A stretch of 64,000 bases of DNA from Pseudomonas viridiflava (GCF_900580865.1 NZ_UTBZ01000026.1:248001-312000); one strand, 5' to 3'. Shown: positions 46,095 through 55,638, counted from the first letter of the stretch. Numbers and translations: made by a program. The notes: a model not told the origin generated them from the letters alone.

Positions 46095-46181
46095 CCTGTA
46101 GGAGCTGCCGAAGGCTGCGATCTTTTGACTTTGATTTTAAGAAGCAAGATCAACAGATCGCAGCCTTCGGCAGCTCCTACA
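46095..46181. repeat. Inverted REP pair, GATCGCAGCC family, opposite arrangement
   Basis: CTGTAGGAGCTGCCGAAGGC at the left and GCCTTCGGCAGCTCCTACAA at the right. Here the GTAGGAG ends face outward, the reverse of the other pairs of this family in the window. It lies in the leader region of the transporter gene. Confidence 0.85.
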
Positions 46182-46232
46182 AGGGTCTGCGTCATGGCGG
46201 ACATCTTCATTGGTATAAGGAACACCGTTGTC

Positions 46233-47423
46233 ATGAACGACGCCACGCACACTCGACTGCGCCCTCTGGCCGACACTTCGCCCTCGGCCATCGTCGCCGG
46301 TTTCATCGCGATGATGACCGGCTACACCAGTTCACTGGTGCTGATGTTCCAGGCCGGGCAAGCGGCGGGTCTGACCAGTGGGCAGATTTCTTCGTGGATC
46401 TGGGCAATCTCGATCGGCATGGCGGTGTGTTCGATCGGCCTGTCGCTGCGTTATCGCACACCGATCACCATTGCCTGGTCGACGCCCGGCGCGGCGTTGC
46501 TGATCACCAGCCTCGGCGGTGTCAGCTACGGCGAGGCCATTGGCGCCTACATCACCTGCGCGGTGCTGGTGACCATTTGCGGGCTGACCGGCAGCTTCGA
46601 ACGGCTGGTGAAAAAGATCCCGGCTTCACTGGCGGCAGCATTGCTGGCGGGCATTCTGTTCAAGATCGGCAGCGAAATTTTCGTCGCCGCGCAGCACCGT
46701 ACCGGGCTGGTGCTGGGGATGTTCTTCACCTATTTAGTGATCAAACGCCTGTCGCCGCGTTATGCGGTGCTCGCCGCGCTGCTGATTGGCACTGCGCTGT
46801 CGGGTTTCATGGGCCTGCTGGATTTCAGCGGTTTTCATCTGGAAGTGGCGACGCCGGTGTGGACCACGCCGCACTTTTCGTTGGCCGCAACCATCAGCAT
46901 CGGCATTCCGCTGTTCGTGGTCGCGATGACTTCGCAGAACATGCCTGGCATCGCCGTACTGCGCGCCGATGGCTACAACGTCCCGGCCTCGCCGCTGATC
47001 ACCACCACCGGCATCGCTTCACTATTGCTGGCGCCGTTCGGCTCCCACGGCATCAACCTGGCGGCGATCAGCGCGGCGATCTGCACCGGGCCGCACGCCC
47101 ATGAGGATCGCAACAAGCGCTACACCGCGGCGGTCTGGTGCGGGATTTTCTACGGGATTGCCGGGGTGTTCGGCGCCACGTTGGCGGCGTTGTTTGCCGC
47201 GTTGCCGAAGGAACTGGTGCTGTCGATTGCGGCGTTGGCGCTGTTTGGTTCGATCATCAATGGCTTGAGCATTGCCATGGCCGAGGTGAAGGAACGTGAG
47301 GCGGCGTTGATTACCTTTATGGTCACGGCGTCGGGGCTGACGTTGTTTTCCATTGGTTCGGCGTTTTGGGGGATTGTTGCGGGGGTTTTGACGTTGGTGA
47401 TTTTGAATTGGCGTAAAGCTTAA
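46233..47423 (+). CDS. benE: BenE-family benzoate/H+ symporter-like transporter
   Basis: A 396-residue inner membrane protein with about twelve hydrophobic segments, of the benzoate:H+ symporter family. IVAGFIAMMTGYTSSLVLMF opens the protein. WSTPGAALLITSLGGVSYGE and VVAMTSQNMPGIAVLRADGY are family blocks. The start at 46233 (MNDATHTRLRPL) is preceded by AAGGAA at some distance; an ATG at 46194 is an alternative. No benzoate catabolic genes are near. Beside purine genes and a GntR regulator, the true substrate is open, so the symbol is by family only. Confidence 0.88.
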   Translation: MNDATHTRLRPLADTSPSAIVAGFIAMMTGYTSSLVLMFQAGQAAGLTSGQISSWIWAISIGMAVCSIGLSLRYRTPITIAWSTPGAALLITSLGGVSYGEAIGAYITCAVLVTICGLTGSFERLVKKIPASLAAALLAGILFKIGSEIFVAAQHRTGLVLGMFFTYLVIKRLSPRYAVLAALLIGTALSGFMGLLDFSGFHLEVATPVWTTPHFSLAATISIGIPLFVVAMTSQNMPGIAVLRADGYNVPASPLITTTGIASLLLAPFGSHGINLAAISAAICTGPHAHEDRNKRYTAAVWCGIFYGIAGVFGATLAALFAALPKELVLSIAALALFGSIINGLSIAMAEVKEREAALITFMVTASGLTLFSIGSAFWGIVAGVLTLVILNWRKA

Positions 47424-47432
47424 GGTCAAAAG

Positions 47433-47581
47433 CCCCTCACCCTAACCCTCTCCCAGGGGGAGAGGGGACTGACCGTGTTGTATGCGGGAGTTATAGCGAC
47501 ACGTGATACCGAGTCGAACTCAGGTTTTGAACAGCCCATAAATCGGCTCCCTCTCCCTCGGGAGAGGGCTGGGGTGAGGGG
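47433..47581. repeat. Single-unit CCCTCACCC / GGGAGAGGGG element
   Basis: CCCCTCACCCTAACCCTCTC at the left and GGGAGAGGGCTGGGGTGAGG at the right enclose one spacer of about 90 bases. This is the basic form of the family, from which the larger arrays can be derived by duplication of the unit. It starts ten bases after the transporter gene. Confidence 0.85.
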
Positions 47582-47632
47582 CAGACTCACCACAAATCCC
47601 AAACCGAACCCCCAAACACCCAAACACCAGAC

Positions 47633-47668
47633 GAAAAAAAACGGCGACCCTCAGGTCGCCGTTTTTTT
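47633..47668. terminator. Bidirectional terminator
   Basis: AAAAAAAACGGCGACC-CTCA-GGTCGCCGTTTTTTT: a perfect eight-base-pair GC stem with a four-base loop and A and T runs on both sides. It lies just after the yggL stop codon on the minus strand. Confidence 0.93.
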
Positions 47669-47673
47669 CAGTA

Positions 47674-48018
47674 TCACTTAGCCGCGTTGATCGGCTTTTC
47701 CGGATACCAAACGTCCAGCAGCGGGCTGACTTCATACTTGGTCAGCTCGGAGCGGGTTTTCAGCCAGGCTTCAACGGCAGCGCGCTGCTCTTCGTTGACC
47801 GAGCCACGCTTCTGCAGGCAAACCAGACCGAAGTCGTCGCCGCCAACATAACCCAGACCATTGGCTTCCATGGCTTCTTTGATGAAGGCTTCGAGGAAAG
47901 CGTCAATGGCTTCTTCGGACAAGTCTTCTTTGAAGTCCAGGTTCAGTTCGAAACCCAGCTCTTGAAATTCATCAACGCACAGTTTTTTGCGCAGACGCTG
48001 GGAACGGTTAGTCGCCAT
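47674..48018 (-). CDS. yggL: YggL/DUF469 family 50S ribosome-associated protein
   Basis: A 114-residue protein of the YggL family (DUF469), proteins found bound to the 50S ribosomal subunit. It begins MATNRSQRLRKKLCVDEFQE and has the conserved GFELNLDFKEDLSEE and GLGYVGGDDFGLVCL. AGAGGA precedes the start at 48018; the longer frame upstream is not supported. It is divergent from dacB. Confidence 0.92.
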   Translation of the reverse strand: MATNRSQRLRKKLCVDEFQELGFELNLDFKEDLSEEAIDAFLEAFIKEAMEANGLGYVGGDDFGLVCLQKRGSVNEEQRAAVEAWLKTRSELTKYEVSPLLDVWYPEKPINAAK

Positions 48019-48251
48019 TGGAACAATCCTCTTAAGTAAATACGGCGGGCACTTTACCAGTTTAAGCCGCCGATTGCCCGACTCTCTGGCCCCTGAAGCC
48101 GACCGCCTGTAAAAAAATAACGTATTGGCCGGCCCGGACAAGGCACAAGCTGTAACACCTTGGGGCATAATGCCGACACTTTCATGACCGCTGAGGGCTT
48201 TTTCATCCATGTCCTCGTTATTTTCCCCTCGGCTGTAGGGTTTTATTTCAT

Positions 48252-49712
48252 ATGATCAAATCGTTGCGTCCATTGTTTCTCGCCGGCCTTCTTCTGCCTC
48301 TGGCCCTGCCTGTTTCTGCTGCCACCATCAATACTTCCCTCACGCCGAACGTCGAAAAAGCCCTCAAGGCGAGCAAATTGCAGCCCAGCGCCCTGTCGCT
48401 GGTGATGGTGCCGCTCGACGGCCCGGGCACGCCGACCGTGTTCAACGCCGACGTGTCGGTCAACCCGGCCTCGACCATGAAACTGGTGACCACCTACGCG
48501 GCGCTGGAAATGCTCGGCCCGAACCATCAGTGGAAGACCGAGTTCTACACCGACGGCGACCTCAACGGCGGCATCCTCAACGGTAACCTCTACCTCAAGG
48601 GTGGCGGCGATCCGAAGCTGAACATGGAAAAACTCTGGCTGCTGATGCGCGACCTGCGCGCCAACGGCGTGACCCAGATCACCGGCGACTTGATCCTCGA
48701 CCGCAACTTCTTTGTGCAGCCGGTGCTGCCGGAATTCAACGATGACGGCAATGACGAGAACAAGCCGTTCCTGGTCAAACCGGATTCGCTGCTGGTCAAC
48801 CTCAAGGCCCTGCGCTTTGTCGCCCGCAATGACGGTGGCCGCGTGCTGATTTCGGTAGAACCGCCGATTGCCAGCATCCACATCGAAAACACCGTCAAGG
48901 CGCTGCCCTCCAAGCAATGCACCGGCGGTGTGCGCTACAACCCGGTGGCGCAACCCGATGGCAGCATGACCGTGACCGTCGCCGGCCAGTTGGGCGAAGG
49001 CTGCAGCTCGCAGACTTACCTGTCGCTGCTCGATCACGCGACCTACACCGCTGGCGCCGTGCGCGCGATCTGGAAAGAACTGGGTGGCAGCATTCAGGGC
49101 AAGGATCGTCTGGCCTCGACCCCGAGCAACGCCAAACTGCTGGCTCGCGCCTACTCGCCGGATCTGGCGGAGATCATCCGCGACATCAACAAATACAGTA
49201 ACAACACCATGGCCCAGCAGCTGTTCCTCAGCCTCGGCCAACGCTTTCGCAACGATGCCGACGGTGACGACGCCAAGGCAGCGCAGCGCGTAGTGCGCCA
49301 GTGGCTGGCGAAGAAAGGCATCACCGCGCCGCATCTGGTCATGGAGAACGGCTCCGGTTTGTCGCGTGCCGAACGGGTCAGCGCTCGCGAGATGGCGAGC
49401 ATGCTGCAAGCCGCCTGGCACAGCCCGTATGCCGCCGAGTACATCAGCTCGCTGCCGATTGCCGGTACCGACGGCACCATGCGCAAACGCCTGAAAACCA
49501 CCGCGATGCGCGGCGAAGCCCACGTCAAGACCGGCACCCTGAACACCGTGCGCGCGATTGCCGGTTTCAGCCGTGATGTGAATGGCAATACCTGGGCGGT
49601 GGTGGCGATCCTCAACGACAAGGCGCCGTTTGGTGCTTCGTCGGTGCTGGATCAGGTGCTGCTGGATCTGTACAAACAGCCGAAACTGGCGCAGACCGCT
49701 TCGGTTCTGTAA
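48252..49712 (+). CDS. dacB: D-alanyl-D-alanine carboxypeptidase/endopeptidase (PBP4)
   Basis: A 486-residue class C penicillin-binding protein (peptidase S13) that trims peptidoglycan in the periplasm. The signal peptide is MIKSLRPLFLAGLLLPLALP followed by VSA. The active-site motifs are SxxK in PASTMKLVTTYA, SxN in NKYSNNTMAQQL and KTG in AHVKTGTLNTVR. A large insert between the first and second motif is typical of the family. It stands alone between yggL and a repeat pair. Confidence 0.95.
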   Translation: MIKSLRPLFLAGLLLPLALPVSAATINTSLTPNVEKALKASKLQPSALSLVMVPLDGPGTPTVFNADVSVNPASTMKLVTTYAALEMLGPNHQWKTEFYTDGDLNGGILNGNLYLKGGGDPKLNMEKLWLLMRDLRANGVTQITGDLILDRNFFVQPVLPEFNDDGNDENKPFLVKPDSLLVNLKALRFVARNDGGRVLISVEPPIASIHIENTVKALPSKQCTGGVRYNPVAQPDGSMTVTVAGQLGEGCSSQTYLSLLDHATYTAGAVRAIWKELGGSIQGKDRLASTPSNAKLLARAYSPDLAEIIRDINKYSNNTMAQQLFLSLGQRFRNDADGDDAKAAQRVVRQWLAKKGITAPHLVMENGSGLSRAERVSAREMASMLQAAWHSPYAAEYISSLPIAGTDGTMRKRLKTTAMRGEAHVKTGTLNTVRAIAGFSRDVNGNTWAVVAILNDKAPFGASSVLDQVLLDLYKQPKLAQTASVL

Positions 49713-49739
49713 CGCGGTTCAGGCAACACCACAAAAACC

Positions 49740-49829
49740 TGTGGGAGCGAGCCTGCTCGCGAAGGCGTCAGGTCAGTTCATAAATGTGCTGACTGATACA
49801 CCGCCTTCGCGAGCAGGCTCGCTCCCACA
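49740..49829. repeat. REP inverted pair (GAGCGAGCCTGCTCGCGAA family)
   Basis: TGTGGGAGCGAGCCTGCTCG and the inverted CGAGCAGGCTCGCTCCCACA flank about 40 bases. It lies between the convergent dacB and diguanylate cyclase genes. Confidence 0.9.
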
Positions 49830-49847
49830 TTGGTTTGGTGGTAGGGC

Positions 49848-52229
49848 CTAGCTCATCTGTTCTACCCGATCGCGCCCGCGCTGCTTTGCCATATACACAC
49901 CCGAATCCGCCCGCAACAGCAGCGCATCTGCGCCCTCCCCCGGTCGCCAACTGGCGATACCGAAACTCGCGGTCACCACGCCGACCACATCCACCGGCGC
50001 ACTGCGCAAGCCCTGCCACAGCTCAACCGCGAGCATGTACGCGTGCTCGCCGTCGATGTCCGGGCACAGCACCATGAACTCTTCGCCGCCCAACCGACAG
50101 AACACATCGGTACGCCGCAGACGATGGCCAATCCGTTCGCACACCGCTTGCAGCACCCGATCGCCGACAGCATGGCCGTACTGGTCGTTGATGCGTTTGA
50201 AGTGGTCGATATCGAGCATGATCACCGACAGCTCACCGCCGCCGCGCTCGACCCGGGCCATTTCCGTGGTCAGGCGTTCCTGGAAGTAGCGGCGGTTATG
50301 GATGCCGGTCAGCGAATCGGTCACCGACAGCGCGCGCAATTCTTCTTCCACGCGCTTGAGGTCGGAAATGTCCGAGATATAGCCGTGCCACAGCACCCCA
50401 CCGCCCGGCAGCTCTTCCGGCGTCGCCTCGCCGCGCACCCAGCGCAGACCGCGTTCGGGCAGCTGCACGCGGTATTCCTCGCGCCACGGGCTGAGGCTGT
50501 CGGCCGAGGCGCGAATGGAAGAGCGCACACGAGTAACGTCCTGTGGATGAATGCGCGTGAAGATCGCCTCGGCGTTGAACAGCAGCACGTCCGGCTCCAG
50601 CTCGTAGATCTCGCGGATGCCGTCGCTGGCATAGATCACACTGAAGCGCCCGTCGAATTCCATCTTGAATTGATAGATGCCGCCGGGCACATGCGCACTG
50701 AGTTTCTTCAGCAACACATCCCGCGCCGCCAGCACCTCGTGCACGCGCTTGCGCTCGGTGATGTCGATGCAGATCGCCAGATGCCCGACCCACAACCCCT
50801 GCTCATCCAGCACCGGCGTGGCCAGCATGTTCACCGGAATATGGCTGCCATCGCTGCGCACCAGCGTCCACTCGCGGGCCTCGTGGCCACCGACTTCGCC
50901 GCCCTCGACCAGCATCGCGTGGCAGGTCGGGATGCTTTTACCGTAGCGTGCACTCAACTCGGAGGCGCGGGCCGTCAACTCGCGGGGCAGGTGCAGGTTT
51001 TCCAGGGTCATGTGGCCGACGACATCGGCGCTGCTGTAGCCGAGCATTTGTTCGGCGCCGGGGTTGAAGGTGTTGATCACCCCGCGCAGGTCGGTGGCGA
51101 TGATCGCCACCTGCGTTGCGGCATTCAGCACGCCGCGCAACTGCCCGTGGGTACCACGCAATTCCTGTTCGCTGGCGTGCAGTTCCTGTGTGCGCAATTC
51201 GACCATGCGCAAGGCGCGCTGGCGCTGACTGACCAACACATAGAGCAAGGCACTGAGCAGCAAACTGAGCAAGCTGCCCAGAATGATCACGCTGCCGACC
51301 GACGAATGGTTGGCCTGAACAAACGCCTCGCTCGGCAGGATATCGACCTGATAGTCGTGATCGGCCATGCGCACCAGGCGCGTGGCGGTCAGGTCGCTCG
51401 GCGCCGGTTCATTGGTCGACTCGAACAACACTTCATGCTGATCATTGGTCGACATGTCGAGAATGCGCACCGACAGATAGTCATGGAAAGCGTCCGGCAA
51501 ACCGTCGGCCAGCAGCTGGCGCATGCTGATCACCGCCATCACGTAGCCAAACGATTGGCGCTCGCCATTGTGGCTCACAGGTGCGACGAGCAGCACACCG
51601 CGCGCATACGATGGTTCGATGCTGACCAGGTGCATGGGCTGCGACACCGCCAGACCGCCGAGCTTGTCGGCACGTTGCAGCGTGTCGCGGCGCAAAGGTT
51701 GCGCGAGCAGGTCATAACCCAATGGTGAGCCGAGCCGACTTTGCGTCTGGCTGTAGAGCACCGGCACGTATTCATCGCGCACGCCAGCCAGTTGCAGCTC
51801 GCCTTGGGCATTCAGTTCACGCAGGGTGAAGTTACTCAGGCCTTCGTCACGCACGCGCTGCTCGAATGCCGCGCGCTCGGCTCCATTGACCTTGAGGGCA
51901 AACGAATAGGCCTGGGTACGCATCAATAAGGGTTGGGTGTAACCGTCGAATTCGGCGCGGGACACCGATTCAGAGTTGGCGAAGAAACGGCGCAGGCCGT
52001 CGAGGCGTTGCTCCTGATCCTGAAAGCGCTCTTCGATGCGGCTGTAACGTTCGTTGGCCAGCAGTTGAAAACGCTGACGGGTTTGTTGCTGAAACTGATT
52101 GAGGGTGGCCCAGGCGAGCAGCCCCGTGAGAATCCCGCCGGCGAGCAATACCAGCAGCGCGACCAGCCAGGCCGAGACGTCTTCGCTGATGAAACCCAGA
52201 ATCTTTGGGCGCACGGGGTGCAACGACAT
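49848..52229 (-). CDS. CHASE-PAS-PAS-GGDEF diguanylate cyclase
   Basis: A 793-residue inner membrane enzyme predicted to make cyclic di-GMP. An N-terminal membrane segment (SAWLVALLVLLAGGILTGLL) and a second near residue 315 (VGSVIILGSLLSLLLSALLY) enclose a periplasmic CHASE domain. Two PAS domains follow (from about 360 and 490), then GGDEF. The active site RLGGEEF is intact, and an inhibitory RxxD (RRTD) lies five residues before it, so product inhibition is expected. No EAL domain is present. The signal sensed by CHASE is unknown. Confidence 0.93.
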   Translation of the reverse strand: MSLHPVRPKILGFISEDVSAWLVALLVLLAGGILTGLLAWATLNQFQQQTRQRFQLLANERYSRIEERFQDQEQRLDGLRRFFANSESVSRAEFDGYTQPLLMRTQAYSFALKVNGAERAAFEQRVRDEGLSNFTLRELNAQGELQLAGVRDEYVPVLYSQTQSRLGSPLGYDLLAQPLRRDTLQRADKLGGLAVSQPMHLVSIEPSYARGVLLVAPVSHNGERQSFGYVMAVISMRQLLADGLPDAFHDYLSVRILDMSTNDQHEVLFESTNEPAPSDLTATRLVRMADHDYQVDILPSEAFVQANHSSVGSVIILGSLLSLLLSALLYVLVSQRQRALRMVELRTQELHASEQELRGTHGQLRGVLNAATQVAIIATDLRGVINTFNPGAEQMLGYSSADVVGHMTLENLHLPRELTARASELSARYGKSIPTCHAMLVEGGEVGGHEAREWTLVRSDGSHIPVNMLATPVLDEQGLWVGHLAICIDITERKRVHEVLAARDVLLKKLSAHVPGGIYQFKMEFDGRFSVIYASDGIREIYELEPDVLLFNAEAIFTRIHPQDVTRVRSSIRASADSLSPWREEYRVQLPERGLRWVRGEATPEELPGGGVLWHGYISDISDLKRVEEELRALSVTDSLTGIHNRRYFQERLTTEMARVERGGGELSVIMLDIDHFKRINDQYGHAVGDRVLQAVCERIGHRLRRTDVFCRLGGEEFMVLCPDIDGEHAYMLAVELWQGLRSAPVDVVGVVTASFGIASWRPGEGADALLLRADSGVYMAKQRGRDRVEQMS

Positions 52230-52322
52230 AAAGACAACTCACACTACGCCAGCATTTACGGGAAAACCCCATTGACCGTGTGTGAGTTATAGCTATTAGC
52301 CACTAATTTAGCTAGCGCGGTC

Positions 52323-52362
52323 GGATCCACGGAGCCTTTAAAAATCAAGGCTCTGTGGATCC
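52323..52362. terminator. Long inverted repeat between rlmKL and the cyclase gene
   Basis: GGATCCACGGAGCCTT and AAGGCTCTGTGGATCC form a 16-base-pair stem with one G-T pair around an eight-base AT-rich loop. It lies 15 bases after the rlmKL stop on the minus strand. There is no T-run after it, so it is a hairpin of uncertain terminator strength. Confidence 0.55.
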
Positions 52363-52376
52363 AATTGCGCAAAGCG

Positions 52377-54647
52377 TCAACGAGCCGTGATTTTCCAGGC
52401 GCGGTGGATCTTGGTGTTACGGGCGAAATCCGGATCGATGGTCTGCGCGCTGATTTCCTCGACCGCGTAACGCTCGGCGAGGTTTTCTTCTAACTGGAAC
52501 TTGCGGAAGTTGTTGGAGAAATACAGCACACCGCCGGTTGCCAGACGTGCCATGGCCAGGTCGATCAACTGCACCTGATCACGCTGCACGTCGAAGATGC
52601 CTTCCATGCGCTTGGAGTTGGAGAAGGTCGGCGGATCGATGAAGATCAGGTCGTACTCATCCCGGCTGCTTTCCAGCCACGCCATCACATCACCCTGCTC
52701 CAGACGGTTCTTGTCCGAGTAGCCGTTCAGCGACAAGTTGCGGCGTGCCCAGTCGAGGTAGGTTTTCGACAGGTCGACGCTGGTGGTGCTGCGCGCACCG
52801 CCCTTGGCCGCGTGCACGCTGGCGGTCGCGGTGTAGCAGAACAGATTGAGGAAGCGCTTGCCGGCGGCCTCTTTCTGAATGCGCATGCGCATCGGACGGT
52901 GATCGAGGAACAGGCCGGTATCGAGGTAGTCGGTGAGGTTGACCAGCAACTTCACGCCGCCCTCGCTGACTTCATTGAACTTGCCTTGCGCAGCCTGACG
53001 CTCGTACTGCTTGGTACCGCTCTGGCGCTCGCGGCGTTTGACCACCACGCGGCTCTTGTCGACGTTCAGTGCCTGCGGAATGGCGGCCAAGGCGTCGAAC
53101 ATACGCGCCGAGGCTTTTTCCGGATCGATGGATTTCGGCGCGGCGTATTCCTGAACGTGCACCCAATCGTGGTACAGGTCGATCGCCATCGCATACTCAG
53201 GCATGTCGGCATCGTAGACGCGGTAGCAATCGATGCCTTCGCGCTTGACCCACTTGCCCATGGCCTTGAGGTTCTTTTGCAGACGGTTGGCAAACATCTG
53301 CCCGCCTTCGCTCAAGCGCGGTTGCTCGATCACCGGTGCCGGGGCTGGCGTCGGTTTGATCGGGTTGCCGTTCTTGTTGAACTTGCGCTCTTGCGGCTCG
53401 TCCGGGGTCTGATCGTAAGCCGCTTGCTCGCGCTCGGCCTGACGCTGTTCCGGGGTGCGACGCTCGCCGGTGACGAACTGATCCGGCAGCACTTTGATCA
53501 ACAGCAGCTTGCACGGCAGCGCGCCGTTCCAGAACGAATACTGTTTGTGGCTGCGGATGCCCATGCGCTTGCCCAGATCCGGCGCGCCGGTGAACACCGC
53601 CGCTTCCCAGTTCAGGCAGGCCTGACGCAGACGCTCGCCGAGGTTCTGGTAGAGATACAACAGGCTGGCTTCGTCACCGAGACGCTCGCCGTACGGCGGG
53701 TTGCAGATCACCAGACCTTTCTGGTTCTGATCCGGACGCGGCTCGAAGGTCGCGACTTCGCCCTGGTAGATCTTGATCCACTCGCTCAGGCCGGCACGCT
53801 CAACGTTGTTGCGGCCCGGTTGAATCAGACGCGGATCGGCTTCGTAGCCGCGAATCCACAGCGGTGGCTTGGCCAGACCGGCAGCGGCACGCTCGACGGC
53901 CTCTTCATGGAGTTTTTTCCACAGTGCCGGCACGTGACCGAGCCACGCGGTAAAGCCCCACTGCTCACGGCGCAGGTTCGGCGCCATGTCGGCGGCAATC
54001 ATGCCGGCTTCGACGAGGAACGTACCGACACCGCACATCGGGTCAGCCAGCGCGCCGCCTTCGGCAGCAATGCGCGGCCAGCCGGAACGGATCAGGATCG
54101 CCGCCGCGAGGTTTTCCTTCAGCGGTGCAGCGCCCTGCTGCAAGCGATAGCCGCGCTGGTGCAGGCTGTGGCCGGAGAGGTCGAGGGAGAGAATCGCTTC
54201 GCCGCGATCCAGACGCAGGTGAATGCGCAGGTCCGGGTTGAGCTTGTCGATCGACGGGCGGTCGCCCTGCGGGGTGCGCAGTTTATCGACGATGGCGTCT
54301 TTGACTTTCAAGGCGCCGAAGTGGGTGTTGTCGATGCCCGAGCCATGGCCACTGAATTCAACGGCGAGGGTGCCGTCGCTGAGCATGTGATCCTGCCAGT
54401 CGATGTCGAGCACGCCGTGATAGAGGTCTTCAGCGTCTTTCATCGGGAAGCGCTTGAGCACCAGCAGCACGCGGTTGGCCAGACGCGACCAGAGGCATAG
54501 GCGATAAGCGGTTTCCATGGTCGCCATGCCACGCACGGCGGAAGTGTGCTCGCGCGCTTCTTCAAGGCCAAGCCCGACGGCTTCCTCGATGAGCAGGCCT
54601 TCAAGACCTTTAGGGCAAGTGAGGAAGAGTTCGAAACGGTCGGACAT
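52377..54647 (-). CDS. rlmL: 23S rRNA G2445 (N2) and G2069 (N7) methyltransferase RlmKL
   Basis: A 756-residue bifunctional rRNA methyltransferase. The N-terminal half has a THUMP domain and an RlmL domain with the catalytic NPPYGERLG and the SAM-binding ADPMCGVGTFLVEAGMI. A linker rich in Pro/Glu/Arg (about 385-430) follows. The C-terminal RlmK half has FLNLFCYTATASVHAAKGGA and DLIFIDPPTFSNSKRMEG. The length fits the fused form found in gammaproteobacteria. It is divergent from rmf. Confidence 0.95.
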   Translation of the reverse strand: MSDRFELFLTCPKGLEGLLIEEAVGLGLEEAREHTSAVRGMATMETAYRLCLWSRLANRVLLVLKRFPMKDAEDLYHGVLDIDWQDHMLSDGTLAVEFSGHGSGIDNTHFGALKVKDAIVDKLRTPQGDRPSIDKLNPDLRIHLRLDRGEAILSLDLSGHSLHQRGYRLQQGAAPLKENLAAAILIRSGWPRIAAEGGALADPMCGVGTFLVEAGMIAADMAPNLRREQWGFTAWLGHVPALWKKLHEEAVERAAAGLAKPPLWIRGYEADPRLIQPGRNNVERAGLSEWIKIYQGEVATFEPRPDQNQKGLVICNPPYGERLGDEASLLYLYQNLGERLRQACLNWEAAVFTGAPDLGKRMGIRSHKQYSFWNGALPCKLLLIKVLPDQFVTGERRTPEQRQAEREQAAYDQTPDEPQERKFNKNGNPIKPTPAPAPVIEQPRLSEGGQMFANRLQKNLKAMGKWVKREGIDCYRVYDADMPEYAMAIDLYHDWVHVQEYAAPKSIDPEKASARMFDALAAIPQALNVDKSRVVVKRRERQSGTKQYERQAAQGKFNEVSEGGVKLLVNLTDYLDTGLFLDHRPMRMRIQKEAAGKRFLNLFCYTATASVHAAKGGARSTTSVDLSKTYLDWARRNLSLNGYSDKNRLEQGDVMAWLESSRDEYDLIFIDPPTFSNSKRMEGIFDVQRDQVQLIDLAMARLATGGVLYFSNNFRKFQLEENLAERYAVEEISAQTIDPDFARNTKIHRAWKITAR

Positions 54648-55039
54648 GGTATTTCCAGAGCCTTTGGCTAGTGAATCGGCAACGCATTGCCGATCCGGTT
54701 TTCAATCAGGCGCTTTTCTAAAAGAACGCCCGCGTGGCACGAGGGTGTGCCGTTCCATCCCCGCTGCTCGGGTTAAAAGAGCTTAGATGCCGGGACAGAT
54801 AAAAAAGTTGATGCAACAAAAAGTCTTGAAGCGACCCTTCGTCGCTTTATACCCCAGCGCAAACGTGGGTCATTCTCACTAAAGAATTAACCCCATCATC
54901 CAGCGCGGGGCCGATCATACCGGGGTTTGCTCAATAAACGTTCAATAAATAAGCGGTTACTTATCGCTATAGCACTCTTTTCGTTACGTCCTTATGACAA
55001 AACGGTCATTCCATCGCTGTGACTCATTGGTTAGAAATG
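54648..55039 (+). other. Region between rlmKL and the rmf leader
   Basis: No gene is seen. A hairpin GAAGCGAC-CCTTC-GTCGCTTT lies at about 54830-54850. CTATAGC at 54967-54973 resembles the extended -10 of stationary-phase (RpoS) promoters and would start an rmf transcript near 54980. This fits the known stationary-phase expression of rmf but was judged by eye only. Confidence 0.4.
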
Positions 55040-55145
55040 AACACAGGTTGACGTCGCAACGGCGTCAACACCTTGGCTCGCCACGCCGGCAGCGAGCCGC
55101 ACCATGGCAGGTTTCTTCTGCCCGACCTCAGTTGAGGTCAACGCG
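55040..55145 (+). promoter_or_regulatory. Structured leader of rmf (rmf RNA motif)
   Basis: Four hairpins follow one another: GTTGACG/CGTCAAC (about 55047-55069), GGCTCGC/GCGAGCC (55075-55098), GGCAG/CTGCC (55106-55122) and GACCTCA/TGAGGTC (55124-55139). A conserved RNA motif named rmf has been described upstream of rmf genes in Pseudomonas; the position fits, though I cannot check the match. The rmf start is 41 bases after the last hairpin. Confidence 0.65.
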
Positions 55146-55179
55146 ACACAAAACAGTCAACAAGTGAGGGAAACACCCT

Positions 55180-55395
55180 ATGAGAAGACTTAAGCGTGAT
55201 CCGTTGGAAAGAGCATTTTTGCGCGGATATCAATATGGCGTTGGTGGCAAATCCCGTGAGCTTTGCCCATTTACTCTACCGTCTGTACGCCAAGCCTGGA
55301 TTAACGGCTGGCGAGAAGGACGCGGCGACAACTGGGACGGTATGACCGGCACTGCGGGAATCCACAGACTCAACGAACTTCACGCCGTCGGCTGA
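55180..55395 (+). CDS. rmf: Ribosome modulation factor
   Basis: A 71-residue basic protein that dimerises 70S ribosomes into inactive 100S particles in stationary phase. MRRLKRDPLERAFLRGYQYG, then VGGKSRELCPF and ARQAWINGWREGR-like VRQAWINGWREGRGD, are the family signature. GAGGG precedes the start. It has a long structured leader and its own terminator. Confidence 0.96.
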   Translation: MRRLKRDPLERAFLRGYQYGVGGKSRELCPFTLPSVRQAWINGWREGRGDNWDGMTGTAGIHRLNELHAVG

Positions 55396-55478
55396 CACAG
55401 GGCATTAATTCCGACACGACAATCTGAATTTGTAACGACTTACCATGCACGTCCTTCCCGGACGGCGGGCTCCGGCCC

Positions 55479-55506
55479 AAGGGCTCCTTCGAGGAGCCCT
55501 TTTTTA
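55479..55506 (+). terminator. Terminator after rmf
   Basis: AAGGGCTCC-TTCG-AGGAGCCCTTTTTT: a strong stem closed by a UUCG tetraloop and followed by six T. It lies about 85 bases after the rmf stop. Confidence 0.93.
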
Positions 55507-55544
55507 TGCCGGAAAACTCATTTTTTGTGCTGGAACACGAAACC

Positions 55545-55633
55545 TGTGGGAGCGAGCCTGCTCGCGAAAGCGGTGTGTCAGTCACAGAAATATTGAATGA
55601 ACTGGCGCCTTCGCGAGCAGGCTCACTCCTACA
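55545..55633. repeat. REP inverted pair
   Basis: TGTGGGAGCGAGCCTGCTCG and, inverted, CGAGCAGGCTCACTCCTACA flank about 45 bases. It lies between the convergent rmf and pyrD genes and ends six bases before the pyrD stop. Confidence 0.88.
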
Positions 55634-55638
55634 AGGGA

